Assembly: GCA_963765625.1 (NCBI GenBank)
Contig: CAVXXD010000006.1
Span: forward strand, 1-64,000
DNA: 64,000 bases
Source: CAVXXD01 sp963765625
GTDB taxonomy: Bacteria > Actinomycetota > Geothermincolia > Geothermincolales > Geothermincolaceae
Direction: 5' to 3'
The notes under the pieces were generated by a model. The model searched no databases, was not told where the DNA came from, and saw nothing but the letters and a program-made list of their open reading frames with translations. The translations under genes and the position numbers were made by a program. This document shows positions 43,174 to 53,062 of the stretch, in pieces; positions within the stretch are counted from its first letter, which is position 1, and each line of letters opens with the position of its first letter.

Positions 43174-45515
43174 CTAGCCCAGGTCCTCCAGCAGCAGACC
43201 CAACAACAGTTTGGCGGCTTCCTTGTCCAGCGGCTCGTTGCCGTTGCCGCACTTGGGCGACTGGATGCAGGAAGGGCAGCCGTCGGCGCAGGGGCAGTCG
43301 CGCAGCAGCGCCGCCGTCTCCCGCAGGTGGGCCGAGACCGTATCGAAGCCCTTGCGCGCGATCCCCGCTCCCCCCTCGTAAGCGTCGTAGATGAAGATGG
43401 AGGCCTCGCCGGTGTCGGCGTGGTAGGCGGTGGAGACGCCACCGATGTCCCAGCGGTCGCACATGGCGAACAGCGGGAGCATGGCGATGGCGGCGTGCTC
43501 CACGGCGTGCAGGCCCCCCGCCAGGCGCATGCCGTCCAGCCCCAGCGAGGCCAGGCGCCCGGCCGGCAGTACGTACCAGAGCGCGCGGGTGTTGAGAGTG
43601 ACCGGCGGCAGGTCCAGCTCGATGGTCTCCAGCAGGTGCCGGCCGCGCAGGCCGCGCCGCTGGTAGGCGTAGACCGTGGTGACTACCTCCACGTCGCCGA
43701 AGCGCAGGCCGCAGGGTTCCCCGCCGCCCGGCCCGGCTGGTCCACCGCCGGCGCCGGGTCCAGCGCGTCGAGCTGCCCGATGACGCGGATGTCGGTGATG
43801 TCCCGCGGCTGGGTGTGGATGTCATCCTCGGCTACCTCCACCAGGGCCACCCGCTTCTCCAGGTCCAGCATCTTGACCTCGTAGGGGTCGCCCAGGTGGA
43901 GGTAGATGGCGCCGGGGTGGACGTCGAAGAAGGCGCTGCCCTCGTCCACCGTCCCCAGCAGGGCGCCGGTGGCCCCCTCGACGATGCGGTAGGCCCGGTT
44001 GGAGGCGGAGCGCAGGTTGATCTCGGCCGCCGGGTTGTCCCCGGAGAAGAAGAGGCGGCCGCGGGCTCGCCGCAGCTGTCCGGACGCCAGCATCTCCTCC
44101 GTCACGGCTTCGAGCTCCGGCCCGAAGTATGCGGCATCATCCGGGGTGAGGGGCAATTCGTGGGCGGCGCAGAGCAGGTGGGCGGCGAGGATGCCGGGGT
44201 TGGCCAGGTCGATGATGGCTTCTTCCATGGGCTTGCCGAAAACGGCCGCGGGGTTACGCATGAGGTACTGGTCGAGGGGGTCGTCCTTGGCCACCAGAAC
44301 CGCCAGGGACTGCTCCTTGCGCCGGCCGGCCCGGCCCGCCTGCTGCCAGGTGCTGGAGAGGGTCCCGGGATAGCCGTTGATGACGCAGGCCTCCAGCTCG
44401 CCGATGTCGATGCCCAGTTCCAGCGCGTTGGTGCAGCTCACCGCCAGCAGCCTGCCCGCGAAAAGCTCGCGCTCGATGCGGCGCCTCTCCTCCGGCAGGT
44501 AGCCCCCACGGTAGGAGGCGACCCGCTCCGCCAGGTCGCGGTGGCCCGCGCTGATCAGCCCCCGGCGCAGGTTGGCGTAGATGTGCTCCGCCGCCTTGCG
44601 CGAGCGAGAAAAGGCGATGGTCCGCACCCCTCCCGAGACCAGCCGCAGCAGCAACCTGCCAGCCTCGGCGTTCGAGCTCCGCCTCACTCCCCCTTCAACC
44701 TCCTCCGGGACCACTTCTTCTCCATCCTCGTCTCCGAGGGGCGGGTTCCAGAGAAGAAAGACCTTCTCGCCGCGGGGGGAAGCGTCCTCGGTGACCGCCT
44801 CAACCGCCAGGCCGGTGAGGGCCGCGGCGTGTTCGGCCGGGTTGCCGATAGTAGCGGTGGTCAGGATGAACACCGGGTCGGAGCCGTACCAGGCGCAGAG
44901 CCGGCGCAGGCGCCTGAGCACCAGGGCGGCGTGGGAGCCGAATACTCCCCGCGTGACGTGAGCCTCGTCCACCACCACGTAACGCAGGCGGCCGAGAAAA
45001 TCGGCCCACAGCCGGTGGTTGGGGAGGATGCCCAGGTGGAGCATGTCCGGGTTGGAGAGGACTACGTGGGAGTTGCGCCTGATCCAGCCGCGGGTGTCGG
45101 GCGGGGTGTCGCCGTCGTAGGTGTTGGCCACCAGGCCGTCCAGGCCGAACTGGTAGAGGGAGCGTAGCTGGTCCTGGGCCAGCGCCTTGGTGGGGAAGAG
45201 ATAGAGGGCGCGGGCGGCGGGCTGCTTGAGCACCGCGTCCATCACCGGCAGGTGGTAGCAGAGACTCTTGCCGCTGGCCGTGCCTGAGGCCACGATGACG
45301 TGGCGGCCCTGCGCCACAGCCTCCAGGGCTGTGGCCTGGTGGGGGTAGAGGGCGCTTATCCCCCCGGCCGCCAGCGCCTCCACCAGCCGGGGATGCATAT
45401 CCTCCGGCAGCGGCGTGAAGACAGGCTCGCGCGGCGGAACCACCTCGAGGTGCTCGATCTGCCCGAGATATCCCTTTTCTTTCTTTACCGCTTCGATGAA
45501 CAGGTTGACGTCCAT
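43174..45515 (-). CDS. mrfA: MrfA/Hrq1-type DNA helicase with DUF1998 domain, one frameshift
   Basis: A superfamily-2 helicase of about 780 residues. Motifs include ALYPHQATALEAV, ASGTASGKS (Walker A), VVVDEAH, TTATIGNP, TIAFSRSRKAAE, SCTNALELGID and QQAGRAGRR. The C-terminal DUF1998 domain carries four clustered cysteines (CPCADGCPSCIQSPKCGNG) that bind metal in this family. Bacterial MrfA excises mitomycin-type DNA damage. The frame breaks near 43720 in a G-rich run (PGRA then GEPCGLRFGDV), probably a sequence error. The start MDVNLFIEAVKKEKGY (45515) is preferred over 45596, which lacks a ribosome site. Confidence 0.9.
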
Positions 45516-45614
45516 CGGTTCATCATATCCACCGGCGGCGACTATTCCCGGGTGGTGTGAATCCCGCGAACGGGGGAATAACTGAATGAAAGGCATGGTG
45601 ACAAGGAGGTCTCA

Positions 45615-45782
45615 ATGGAAAAGACGGTCGTAGGGTTCGACGAACGCGAGCTGCAGCAGCTGAACATCATCCTGATGGATGAGGACGCGGAAAGCGCCCT
45701 GGCCTTTCTGCGCGACGTGGTGATGGGCAAGATCAAGAGCATCCCCAGGAGCACGGACTGCCATCCGAGGTACGACGACTGA
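45615..45782 (+). CDS. 55-residue hypothetical protein
   Basis: A small gene with a strong ACAAGGAGGT site 5 bases before its ATG. The product (MEKTVVGFDERELQQLNIIL, DEDAESALAFLRDVV, ending HPRYDD) is a short acidic helical protein. No family was recognised. It reads divergently from the helicase gene and is followed by a hairpin terminator, which supports a real, short transcription unit. Confidence 0.65.
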   Translation: MEKTVVGFDERELQQLNIILMDEDAESALAFLRDVVMGKIKSIPRSTDCHPRYDD

Positions 45783-45790
45783 ATAGAAAA

Positions 45791-45812
45791 CGGCGGTACC
45801 GGAGTACCGCCG
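45791..45812. terminator. Bidirectional hairpin between convergent genes
   Basis: A 9-bp stem CGGCGGTAC / GTACCGCCG around CGGA, flanked by AAAA on the left and weak T's on the right. It lies between the 55-residue gene and the convergent B-box gene and could stop both. Confidence 0.6.
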
Positions 45813-45837
45813 CCGTGTTGATCCTGAGAGAATCTGT

Positions 45838-47450
45838 TTAGTCGAAGAAGCCTTCGGGCATGCCCAGGTCGGGCGGGGGTGTGGGCTCCGACGGCAGGGG
45901 TCCACCGGGCAGGGGCGGCCTCGATGGTTCGAAGGGCCCAGAGTCGAAGTCCGGGGGCGCCGGGCGGCCCTTGGCCAGGTCACCGAAATCGGGCATGGCC
46001 GGAGTGGGCGGCGGTGTGGGTATGCCGGGCTCCAGGAACGGCGCCGGTCCGGGCAGGGGCGGGGCTGCCTGCGGGGCTGCCGGCGCACCGAGGTCCGCCT
46101 GCCTGGGCATGCTGGGCATCCTTACCTCTGGCTCAGGTTCCTGGAAACCGGGGGTCGGGGGCATCTCTATCTCCGGGGGAAAGGCCTGCGGCTCCAGGTC
46201 CAGCCCCGGCATCTGCGGAGCGGGTCCCGGCTGGGGCATTCCCATGTCGTGCATTCGGGCGCGGGGCCGCGGGCGGTATGGTCTCGCCCTTTTTGGCCAT
46301 CTTCTTCAGTTCTTTCTCTTCCGCCCTGCGGAGTTTTTCCTCTTCCTTGAGGCGGATGGCTTCTTCCTTCTTCTGCTGGGCCAGCTCTTTCTTGCCGGGC
46401 GCAGCCGCCTCCAAGGGCGGGACGTTGAATTCACCCGGCATGCCCATCCCGGGCATGGGGGCGGGCATCCCCGGCATACCGGCCATGGGCGCCGGCTGCA
46501 TGGGTTCGCCCTTTTTGGCCATCTTCTTCAGTTCTTTCTCTTCCGCCCTGCGAAGCTTTTCCTCTTCCTTGAGGCGGCTGGATTCCTCCTTTTTCAGGAG
46601 TCCGATCTCCTTGCGGGTGAGCCCGGCTGAGCCCACGGCCATGCCCGCTTCGGCCATCGGTGCCGGGCATCCCGGGCATCCCGGTGGACATATCATGCAT
46701 ACCGGCCGCGGGAAGGGTTTCGCCCTTTTTGGCCATCTTTTTCAGTTCTTTATCTTCCGCCTTGCGGAGCTTTTCCTCTTCCTTGAGACGGGTGGATTCC
46801 TCCTTTTTCAGGAGGGCCATTTCTTTCTTGCTCAGACCGGGTTCGCCCATCGACGGCACCCCGCCGGCTGCGGCCATGCCCATTCCTGCTGCGGCCATGC
46901 CCATTCCGGGCATGCCGGCTTCCTGCGGCGGGGCCGCGGGGCCGGGGGCGAAGAGCGGGGCTGCGGCGGGACCGGCTTCCATGCCGGGAACATAAGAGGG
47001 TGGAGCGGCTGGCTGGCCCATGGTCTTCGAACGGCGCGGCCGGAACGGGGCCGGCGGCCTGACGGTGAGGGAGGGCCGGGCGTCACACCGGAAGGTACCT
47101 CCCCGGCTTCCCTCTCCCAGAGGGACGTGCCGGTGTCGGCGCTGAAGACGGCCTGGGCCTGGACGGGAGCGGGAATCACGGCCTCCGCCTTTCTTGCCCC
47201 TCTTGCCCTTCTTCTGCTTAGCCGGGGCGACCCCTGCCCTGGATTCGGCCTTTCTCCTCTCTTCGGCCAACCTGGCGGCATCCGGGCTCAACTGGGCCGC
47301 GAGCTCGTCAACCCTGGCCCGGTAATGTGGGACACACATCTGGGCCTGGTTGGTCTCCGAAGCACACAGTGGACAGAGGGGGGAGCCACAGATCACGCAC
47401 GTGGTGATCGCTTCGGTTCCCGGGTGTATATTACATTCCACTGACAACAC
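45838..47450 (-). CDS. B-box zinc-finger protein with three charged repeats, several frameshifts
   Basis: The N-terminus is a B-box-like zinc finger (CNIHPGTEAITTCVICGSPLC, then a Cys/His pair MCVPHY). Three copies of a charged helical repeat follow (LLKKEESTRLKEEEKLRKAE, DKELKKMAKKGE), separated by Met/Gly/Pro-rich linkers such as GMPGMPAPMPGMGMPG. The C-terminus is a long Pro-rich tail ending MPEGFFD. The frame breaks near 46665 and 46255, and a compensating pair may exist near 47000-47200. The product would be about 535 residues. It resembles a scaffold or coiled-coil protein; no enzymatic motif is seen. Confidence 0.7.
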
Positions 47451-47623
47451 CTCCCGTTAAACGGAATTCTCGCTTCATTCCGGTTAATTCTAGGTAATGG
47501 CTGCTTAACCCTTCTTCATGGATAACACAAAGTATAATGCCAACAGGTTGAAAAGTCGACGACCTCGCAGTATTTTCACGCCCCCGGGCCCGTCCTGCCG
47601 TTACCTCTCAAAGCCCTGGAAGA

Positions 47624-47632
47624 TGCTATAAT
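47624..47632 (+). promoter_or_regulatory. Extended -10 promoter of the membrane protein/fhaA operon
   Basis: TGCTATAAT is a perfect -10 with the TGn extension, 28 bases before the ATG at 47661. No -35 match stands out. The 47451-47623 gap holds nothing else that was recognised. Confidence 0.6.
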
Positions 47633-47660
47633 TCTGGGGTGTTGACGGGAGAGGAGAGAG

Positions 47661-48148
47661 ATGGGTCTACTCAAATCCGAGCAGAGAAAGGTCCTGGTGA
47701 GGTTCCTGGTCGTCGGGCTGGGGATCCCGGTGATCCTTCTAGTGATGGAGTTGATCATCTTCTTCTCGGTTGAAGAACAGGACATGCGCTGGGACGGCGG
47801 GACCCGCTGGCTCATCGTCGCGGGCCTGGCCGGCCTGGGCCTGGTCTGCTGGGCCTTCTTCAGCCGGCTGCTCTACCGGCGCCTTTGGGAGATCTACGGT
47901 TACAGCCACGACGCCCAGGACCCCTGGTCGTTCTGCGAGGGAATCTACGGTTTCATCGGGGTGGGTATCGCCTTGAACTCGGTGATAGGCTTCTTCTACT
48001 ACGTCATCAACCGGGATCTGGCGGGTAGCCTGGTCCTTTACGGGCTGGCGTTGCTCCTTGTCGGGTGGAGTTGTGGCATTTCAAGCCCCGGATGAAGGAG
48101 ATCGAGAAGAAGATGGAGGATTGGGATGGGCCTGATACGCAACTTTGA
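47661..48148 (+). CDS. Three-helix membrane protein upstream of fhaA, probable frameshift
   Basis: The frame from ATG 47661 encodes three to four hydrophobic helices (FLVVGLGIPVILLVMELIIF, WLIVAGLAGLGLVCWAFF, YGFIGVGIALNSVIGFFYYV, LYGLALLLVGW). It is then cut short at 48095. A one-base shift near 48065 continues as VELWHFKPRMKEIEKKMEDW to TGA 48148, which gives a plausible charged tail overlapping the fhaA start. The assembly probably carries an indel there. It is co-transcribed with fhaA and may anchor or regulate that signalling protein. Family not recognised. Confidence 0.65.
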
Positions 48149-48884
48149 GCAGAGCCTGGAGAAGGCTTTCGAGGGGACCTTCTCGCGCATCTTCAAAGTG
48201 GGCGTGCACCCTATCGAGATCGCCAAGCGGGTCTCCCGGGAGGCCGAGGCCGGTAAGCGGGTCACCTCGGGCGAGGTATTGATGCCCAACGTCTACGAGA
48301 TCTACTTGAGCTCCGTCGATTTCGACCGCATCACCGCCTACCGCGCCACCCTGGTGGCGGAGTTGGAGACGCTGGCCTTCGAGATCGCCTCAAAGAACGG
48401 CTACGCCTTGCTTACCCGCCCTTCCTTTCTTTTCCGCAGCGACATGGACTTGCGGGAGGGGCAGTTCGAGCTGGACGCCAGGATATCCTCGGACGTACCC
48501 GCGGGGGAAGGCGGCCCCGCGCCGGAACAGCCCGAACCGGCGCGCCGGACCGCGACCCTGAGCGTGACCGGCGGGAGCGGCAAGGGTTCCACCTACGTCC
48601 TGGGGCCGCTGACCAGCCTGGGGCGCGCGGAAGACAACGACGTGGTCGTCGACGACCAGCTGGTCTCGCGCCACCACGCCGTCATCAAGCAGGAGGCAGG
48701 CCGCTTCGTCGTCGCCGACCTGGGCAGTACCAACGGGACTTTCGTGGACGGGAGGCGGACGCAGGAGCGTATCCTCACCGACGGTGACGGGATCGAGATG
48801 GGCGGAGACTTCTTTTCTTTTCAACCTGTCTTGAGTAGGCCTGTTCAGCCCGAGCCCCGGCAGGGTTTAAAATCATCGGAATAA
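48126..48884 (+). CDS. fhaA: FhaA-like protein (DUF3662 plus FHA domain)
   Basis: A 252-residue signalling adaptor. The N-terminal DUF3662 domain reads MGLIRNFEQSLEKAFEGTF, VGVHPIEIAKRVSREAEAG, VLMPNVYEIYLS. The C-terminal FHA domain, which binds phosphothreonine, shows SLGRAEDNDVVVDD, LVSRHHAVIK and DLGSTNGTFVDG. In actinobacteria FhaA sits with Ser/Thr kinase, phosphatase and cell-shape genes; none of those is seen here. It is a lineage marker for the Actinomycetota. Start ATG overlaps the upstream membrane-protein gene. Confidence 0.92.
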   Translation: MGLIRNFEQSLEKAFEGTFSRIFKVGVHPIEIAKRVSREAEAGKRVTSGEVLMPNVYEIYLSSVDFDRITAYRATLVAELETLAFEIASKNGYALLTRPSFLFRSDMDLREGQFELDARISSDVPAGEGGPAPEQPEPARRTATLSVTGGSGKGSTYVLGPLTSLGRAEDNDVVVDDQLVSRHHAVIKQEAGRFVVADLGSTNGTFVDGRRTQERILTDGDGIEMGGDFFSFQPVLSRPVQPEPRQGLKSSE

Positions 48885-48885
48885 G

Positions 48886-49028
48886 ATAATATAATGTCGA
48901 TCTGTTGTTTCCTGTTGAACGCGCACCTTGTCGGGAACAGGGAAGAAAGTTTCCAGGCAAAAGGTCCGGTGCTGCCGTGCGAGAATTTCGCAGCGGCCCG
49001 GACGCTAGCATGAAAAGAGGAGGTCAGT
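48886..49028 (+). promoter_or_regulatory. Promoter and structured leader of the FBP aldolase/phosphatase gene
   Basis: A TATAAT-like box (48890-48896) lies about 130 bases before the start codon. The leader contains a hairpin with two paired blocks (GTCCGG 48964-48969 with CCGGAC 48998-49003, and GCTGC 48971-48975 with GCAGC 48990-48994). It does not match a riboswitch that I recognise. It could be a translational regulator or simply a stable 5' untranslated region. Confidence 0.4.
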
Positions 49029-50144
49029 ATGAAGTACACGCTCAGTATCATCAAGGCCGACGTAGGAGGTTGGGTAGGTCATTCCGACGTGCACCCGGCT
49101 CTACTCGCCAAGACCGATGAGTGCCTGGCGGAAGCCAAGAGCAAGGGCATGCTCATCGACTACTGCCGCGCCAAGTGCGGCGACGACATCGCCATGATCA
49201 TGACCCATAAGTTCGGCACCGACAACACCGACGTCCACAAGTTCGCCTGGGAGACCTTCGAGAAGGTCACCGAGGTGGCCAAGGAGTACGGGCAGTACGG
49301 AGCCGGCCAGGACCTGCTGGTCGACGCCTTCTCCGGCAACCTGCGGGGCATGGGCCCCGGCTACGCCGAGATCGAGATGGAAGAGCGCGGCGCCGAGCCC
49401 ATCATCATCTACCTGGCCGATAAAACCGAACCGGGCGCGTGGAATTATGCCCTGTACAAGATGTTCGCCGATCCCTTCAACACCATCGGACTGGTCATCG
49501 ACCCCTCCATGCACGACGGCTTCCGTTTCGAGGTGCACGACCTGCACGACGAGACCAAGATCATCTTCAACACCCCCGAGGATCTCTACGACCTGCTGGT
49601 CTTCATCGGCGCCCCCGGGCGTTTCGTCATCAAGCACGTCTTCCGCAAGGACTCGGATGAGCCGGTCGCGGTTACTTCCACCCAGAAGCTCTTCCTCATG
49701 GCCGGCCGCTACGTCGGCAAGGACGACCCGGTGATGCTGGTCCGCTGCCAGAGCGGCCTGCCCGCGGTGGGCGAGGCGCTGGAGCCTTTCTCCTTCCCCT
49801 ACACCGTATCCGGCTGGATGCGCGGCAGCCATCACGGCCCCTTCATGCCGGTGGGAACCGCCGACGACACCCCCACCCGCTTCGACGGCCCGCCCCGCGT
49901 AGTGGCCCTGGGCTTCCAGATGAAGGACGGAAAACTGGTCGGCCCGCGCGACATGTTCGCCGACAAGAGCTACGACAACGCCCGCCAGCTGGCCCTGGAC
50001 GAGGCGGATTACCTGCGCCGCCACGGCCCCTTCGAGCCGCACCGCCTGCCCCTGGACGAGATGGAATACACCACAATGCCCAAGGTCATGGAGAAGCTGA
50101 AGAGCCGCTTCATCAAACTCGAGGGCGACGAGCGCGACAACTAG
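49029..50144 (+). CDS. fbp: Bifunctional fructose-1,6-bisphosphate aldolase/phosphatase (class V)
   Basis: A complete 371-residue enzyme that condenses triose phosphates to fructose-1,6-bisphosphate and dephosphorylates it to fructose-6-phosphate, committing carbon to gluconeogenesis. The N-terminal MKYTLSIIKADVGGWVGH with metal-binding Asp and His, CGDDIAMIMTH, AGQDLLVDAFSGN, MRGSHHGPFMPV and the late NARQLALDEADYLRRHGPFEPHRL are hallmarks of the archaeal-type FBPA/P. AAAAGAGGAGG precedes the ATG. It is typical of thermophilic archaea and deep-branching bacteria, consistent with an autotrophic or gluconeogenic lifestyle. Confidence 0.96.
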   Translation: MKYTLSIIKADVGGWVGHSDVHPALLAKTDECLAEAKSKGMLIDYCRAKCGDDIAMIMTHKFGTDNTDVHKFAWETFEKVTEVAKEYGQYGAGQDLLVDAFSGNLRGMGPGYAEIEMEERGAEPIIIYLADKTEPGAWNYALYKMFADPFNTIGLVIDPSMHDGFRFEVHDLHDETKIIFNTPEDLYDLLVFIGAPGRFVIKHVFRKDSDEPVAVTSTQKLFLMAGRYVGKDDPVMLVRCQSGLPAVGEALEPFSFPYTVSGWMRGSHHGPFMPVGTADDTPTRFDGPPRVVALGFQMKDGKLVGPRDMFADKSYDNARQLALDEADYLRRHGPFEPHRLPLDEMEYTTMPKVMEKLKSRFIKLEGDERDN

Positions 50145-50161
50145 AAACAGCTGACGACAGA

Positions 50162-50189
50162 GAGGCGCGGCTCAAGCCGCGCCTCTTTT
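50162..50189 (+). terminator. Intrinsic terminator after the fbp gene
   Basis: A perfect 10-bp stem GAGGCGCGGC / GCCGCGCCTC around TCAA is followed by TTTTCTT, 18 bases past the stop codon. Confidence 0.9.
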
Positions 50190-50198
50190 CTTATGGGG

Positions 50199-50777
50199 TC
50201 ATTCCGAGGCGATGATGATGCCGTTGTCGTCGATGCGCAGGACCGCCTCCCAGGGGATCATCTCCACGTCGTGGCGGCTGTCGTGCCGGCTGCGCAACCG
50301 CTCCAGCATCCCCTGCATGGAGGACCCGGACGAAAACCAGCCGGTCGCGACCTTCAGGCCGGCCAGCTTGAGCGTCTTCCCCTCGCGCTCGAGGAGCACG
50401 TCGTCCACCCGCTGGATACGGTTTCCCGCCTCGTCGAAGATCTGCTTGTTGAGGACGTCCCGCCGGATGAGTATCTTGCCGCACGCCGTCTCGATGAGGA
50501 AGTCCGGGTGGGCCCCTTCAAGGTGAACGTCGTTCTCGCCCAGGCCGGCCACCTGGGACCAGGGAAGGAGCAGGACGATGTCCTCCACCGGCCGCACCAG
50601 CTCCACCTCGCCCACCCGGTCGATCCATTCGAGATGCACCCCCAGGTAGGAGATGAAGGAGGACTCCAGGTCGTCCTCCAGGGCCAGGTCCTGCAGGTGC
50701 CCGATGTTCACCTTTTCGTCGTCGAAGACCTTCATCCTGATGAGGTCATGCAGGCTGACCAATTCACCCTCTTGCAA
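50199..50777 (-). CDS. PRC-barrel-type protein linked to an Nramp-like transporter
   Basis: A 192-residue protein with two PRC-barrel-like halves. The N-terminal half (VSLHDLIRMKVFDDEKVNIGHLQDL) ends WIDRVGEVELVRPVEDIV. The second half reads ILIRRDVLNKQIFDEAGNRIQRVDDVLLE, a clearer PRC-barrel. Its end (EMIPWEAVLRIDDNGIII) is continuous with the fold. PRC-barrels are also found appended to MgtE-type magnesium proteins. It lies 21 bases downstream of the Nramp-like gene on the same strand, suggesting it regulates or senses for that transporter. Confidence 0.8.
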   Translation of the reverse strand: MQEGELVSLHDLIRMKVFDDEKVNIGHLQDLALEDDLESSFISYLGVHLEWIDRVGEVELVRPVEDIVLLLPWSQVAGLGENDVHLEGAHPDFLIETACGKILIRRDVLNKQIFDEAGNRIQRVDDVLLEREGKTLKLAGLKVATGWFSSGSSMQGMLERLRSRHDSRHDVEMIPWEAVLRIDDNGIIIASE

Positions 50778-50798
50778 AGCTCAAACCCCCCTTTCGGC

Positions 50799-52061
50799 TC
50801 AGCCGCCGATACCGGATATCGTGGCTACAACCAACAAAGCGTCGAGAACGTAAAGAGCGATAACGCCGATCCAGGCAAAGACGTTGTAGGTCTCCCCGTT
50901 GACGTAATTTCCCATGATGTCGCGGTCCTGGACGATGAGGAGCATGCAGGTGACGATGACCGGCAGGAGCAGGCCGTTGATGGCCTGGGAAATGAGCATG
51001 ATGGTGATCAGCGGTAGTTTGGGAATGAGCACCAGCACGGCGCCACCTACGATGAAGAAGGTGTAGACCAGGTAGAAGTTGCGGGCCTCGGAAAAGGAGC
51101 GGTCTATGCCCAGTTCCCAGCCGAAGGCCTCGCACAGTGTATAAGCGGTGGAGAGTGGCAGGATGGAGGCGGCGAACATGGAAGCGAAGAGCAGGCCGAA
51201 AGCGAAGAGGTAAGAGGCATTCTGCCCGGCAATGGGCGCCAGGGCCCGCGCCGCCTGGTCTGCCGAGCTGATGTCGGTAGCGCCCACAGCGGGGTTGTTG
51301 TAGAAGGCAGCGGCGCAGCAGATGATGATAGCCACGGCCGCTATGAACAGAAGGATGCTCCCCACCCCGGTGTCCAGCCGCTCGAAGTTGAGGTCCTTGA
51401 CGTCCAGGCCCTTGTCCACCACCGAAGCCTGCTGATAGAACTGCATCCAGGGAGCGATGGTGGTGCCGATGATGGTTATGACCATGACGATGTAGGAAGC
51501 GCTCATCTCCCCGCTGGGTATGATGGCCCCTTTGGCTACCGCCCCCCAGTCCGGCTTGGCCATGAAGGCGCTGATGATGTAGCAGATATAAACCACCCCG
51601 ACCAGCAGGAAGATCTTCTCCACCACCCGGTAGGTCCCCTTGAGCAGCATGAACCAGACCAGGAAGGCGGCCAGGGGAACGGCGGCGTAACGGGTCACGC
51701 CGAACAGTTCGGCCGAGGCGGCGATGCCGGCGAAGTTGGAGACGGCGTTAGAGAAGTTGGCCACGATCATGGCCACCATGATCAGGGCGGTGAGGCGGAG
51801 GGAGAACCTCTCGCGGATGAGCGAGGCCAGGCCCTTGCCGGTGACGATGCCCATGCGGGCGTTCATCTCCTGCACCATGTAGAGCAGCAGCACGGTGGGG
51901 ATCATCACCGAGATGATGTCGTAGCCGTACCTGGCCCCGGCCACCGAATAAGTGGCGATACCCCCGGCGTCGTTGTCCACCATGGAGACGATGATGCCCG
52001 GGCCCAGGACACTGAGGAAGAGTATTAAGTTTTTCCGGTTGAATCTCTTTCTCCTGCTCAT
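50799..52061 (-). CDS. Nramp-family divalent cation transporter with altered metal site (NRMT-like)
   Basis: A 420-residue membrane protein with about 11 helices of the Nramp family. In helix 1 the canonical DPGN metal-binding motif is replaced by DNDAGG (GPGIIVSMVDNDAGGIATYS, Asp29 and Asp31). In helix 6 the Met-containing A-x-x-M-P-H-N segment is replaced by TTIAPWMQFYQQ. Loss of the sulfur ligand and Asn points away from Mn/Fe and towards the Nramp-related magnesium transporters described from Eggerthella lenta. The magnesium call is inference. GGGAGAAGG precedes the ATG. A PRC-barrel gene follows. Confidence 0.9.
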   Translation of the reverse strand: MSRRKRFNRKNLILFLSVLGPGIIVSMVDNDAGGIATYSVAGARYGYDIISVMIPTVLLLYMVQEMNARMGIVTGKGLASLIRERFSLRLTALIMVAMIVANFSNAVSNFAGIAASAELFGVTRYAAVPLAAFLVWFMLLKGTYRVVEKIFLLVGVVYICYIISAFMAKPDWGAVAKGAIIPSGEMSASYIVMVITIIGTTIAPWMQFYQQASVVDKGLDVKDLNFERLDTGVGSILLFIAAVAIIICCAAAFYNNPAVGATDISSADQAARALAPIAGQNASYLFAFGLLFASMFAASILPLSTAYTLCEAFGWELGIDRSFSEARNFYLVYTFFIVGGAVLVLIPKLPLITIMLISQAINGLLLPVIVTCMLLIVQDRDIMGNYVNGETYNVFAWIGVIALYVLDALLVVATISGIGG

Positions 52062-52140
52062 GGCGGCCTTCTCCCGGATATGAGTATTTCTTACAATATC
52101 TCAATAATTATAGCAGGAGAATTAGGGTCCAGCCGGAAAA

Positions 52141-53053
52141 TCAGAGGCCGAGGCAGGTCTGGACCGCTTCCGCCCAGCCTTCGTTGAGAAGGCCTGAGGT
52201 GATGAAGACGTTGTCGTAGGCCTCGATGAGCCGGGCGATCCGCGGGCTGGCGTAGAGCCCGTTGTGGACCAGGAAGAAAACCCCGACTTCTTCCGCGAAG
52301 CGCAGATCGGCCTCGGAGTCCCCCACCGCCACCGTCTCCCGGCGATCGATGCCCCGCCGGAGCATGTCCGCCCGCACGGCGCCCTCTTTGCTCACGCCCA
52401 CCGGCATGACGTGATAGGCTCGTATCTCGGGGACGTCCAGGCCGGGGTAGGGGCGGGGGATGATGCCGTTGTCCACCAGCTTCAGGCCCGGGAAGTAGCC
52501 GGGCGAAGTCGGCGTTGACCTCCTCGGGGTCCACCAGCCCGCGCAGCAGCGGCGTACAGTCGCGATGCAGCGCCCAGGGGGTATGGAGTTCGACCCGCCG
52601 CGGATATCTCTCGAAGAGATAGTCGAGGACCCCCAGCGACTCGATGTGCCTGATGAGGCTTCCTTCCACCCCCTTGAAGGCGCCGTAGTCCACGACGACC
52701 TCTTCGCCGAGGTTGTAGACCGTCTCCACCCCCAACTCGGCGATGTAATTCTTCATAGCCAGGATGCGCGCCGTTTCCAACAGCCCCATGCGGTTCCGCC
52801 CGGAGACCAGGAAGACGTCCAGGCCAGCTTCCAGGGCCCGCACCAGGGTGTGCGCCGGGTCCAGGGTGTACTGGCGCCGGGCGTTGACGATGAAGCAGCC
52901 GCCGGGTCCCATCATGGTACCGTCCACGTCGGTGTAGGCCACCTTGACGTGGTCCAGCCGGGCCCGTATCCGATCGAGGTTACCCGCCACCGAGCGCTCG
53001 CGCGCCAGTTCGGCGAGGGAGGGGTTGTCGGGCAGGGGGTCGAGGCTGAGCAT
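52141..53053 (-). CDS. HAD-family phosphatase (MPGP-like), probable glucosyl-3-phosphoglycerate phosphatase; one frameshift
   Basis: The N-terminal part shows the HAD motif I (KVAYTDVDGTMMG), motif II (VFLVSGRNRMG) and a cap domain. The frame breaks near 52500 (NADFA then GYFPGLKLVDNG), and the rest includes the Lys segment (VSKEGAVRADML) and motif IV (VAVGDSEADLRFAEE). This is the mannosyl-3-phosphoglycerate phosphatase type. It sits directly downstream of gpgS, so it probably removes phosphate from glucosyl-3-phosphoglycerate to give the compatible solute glucosylglycerate. The break is likely an indel error. Confidence 0.85.
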
Positions 53054-53062
53054 GCCGGTACC

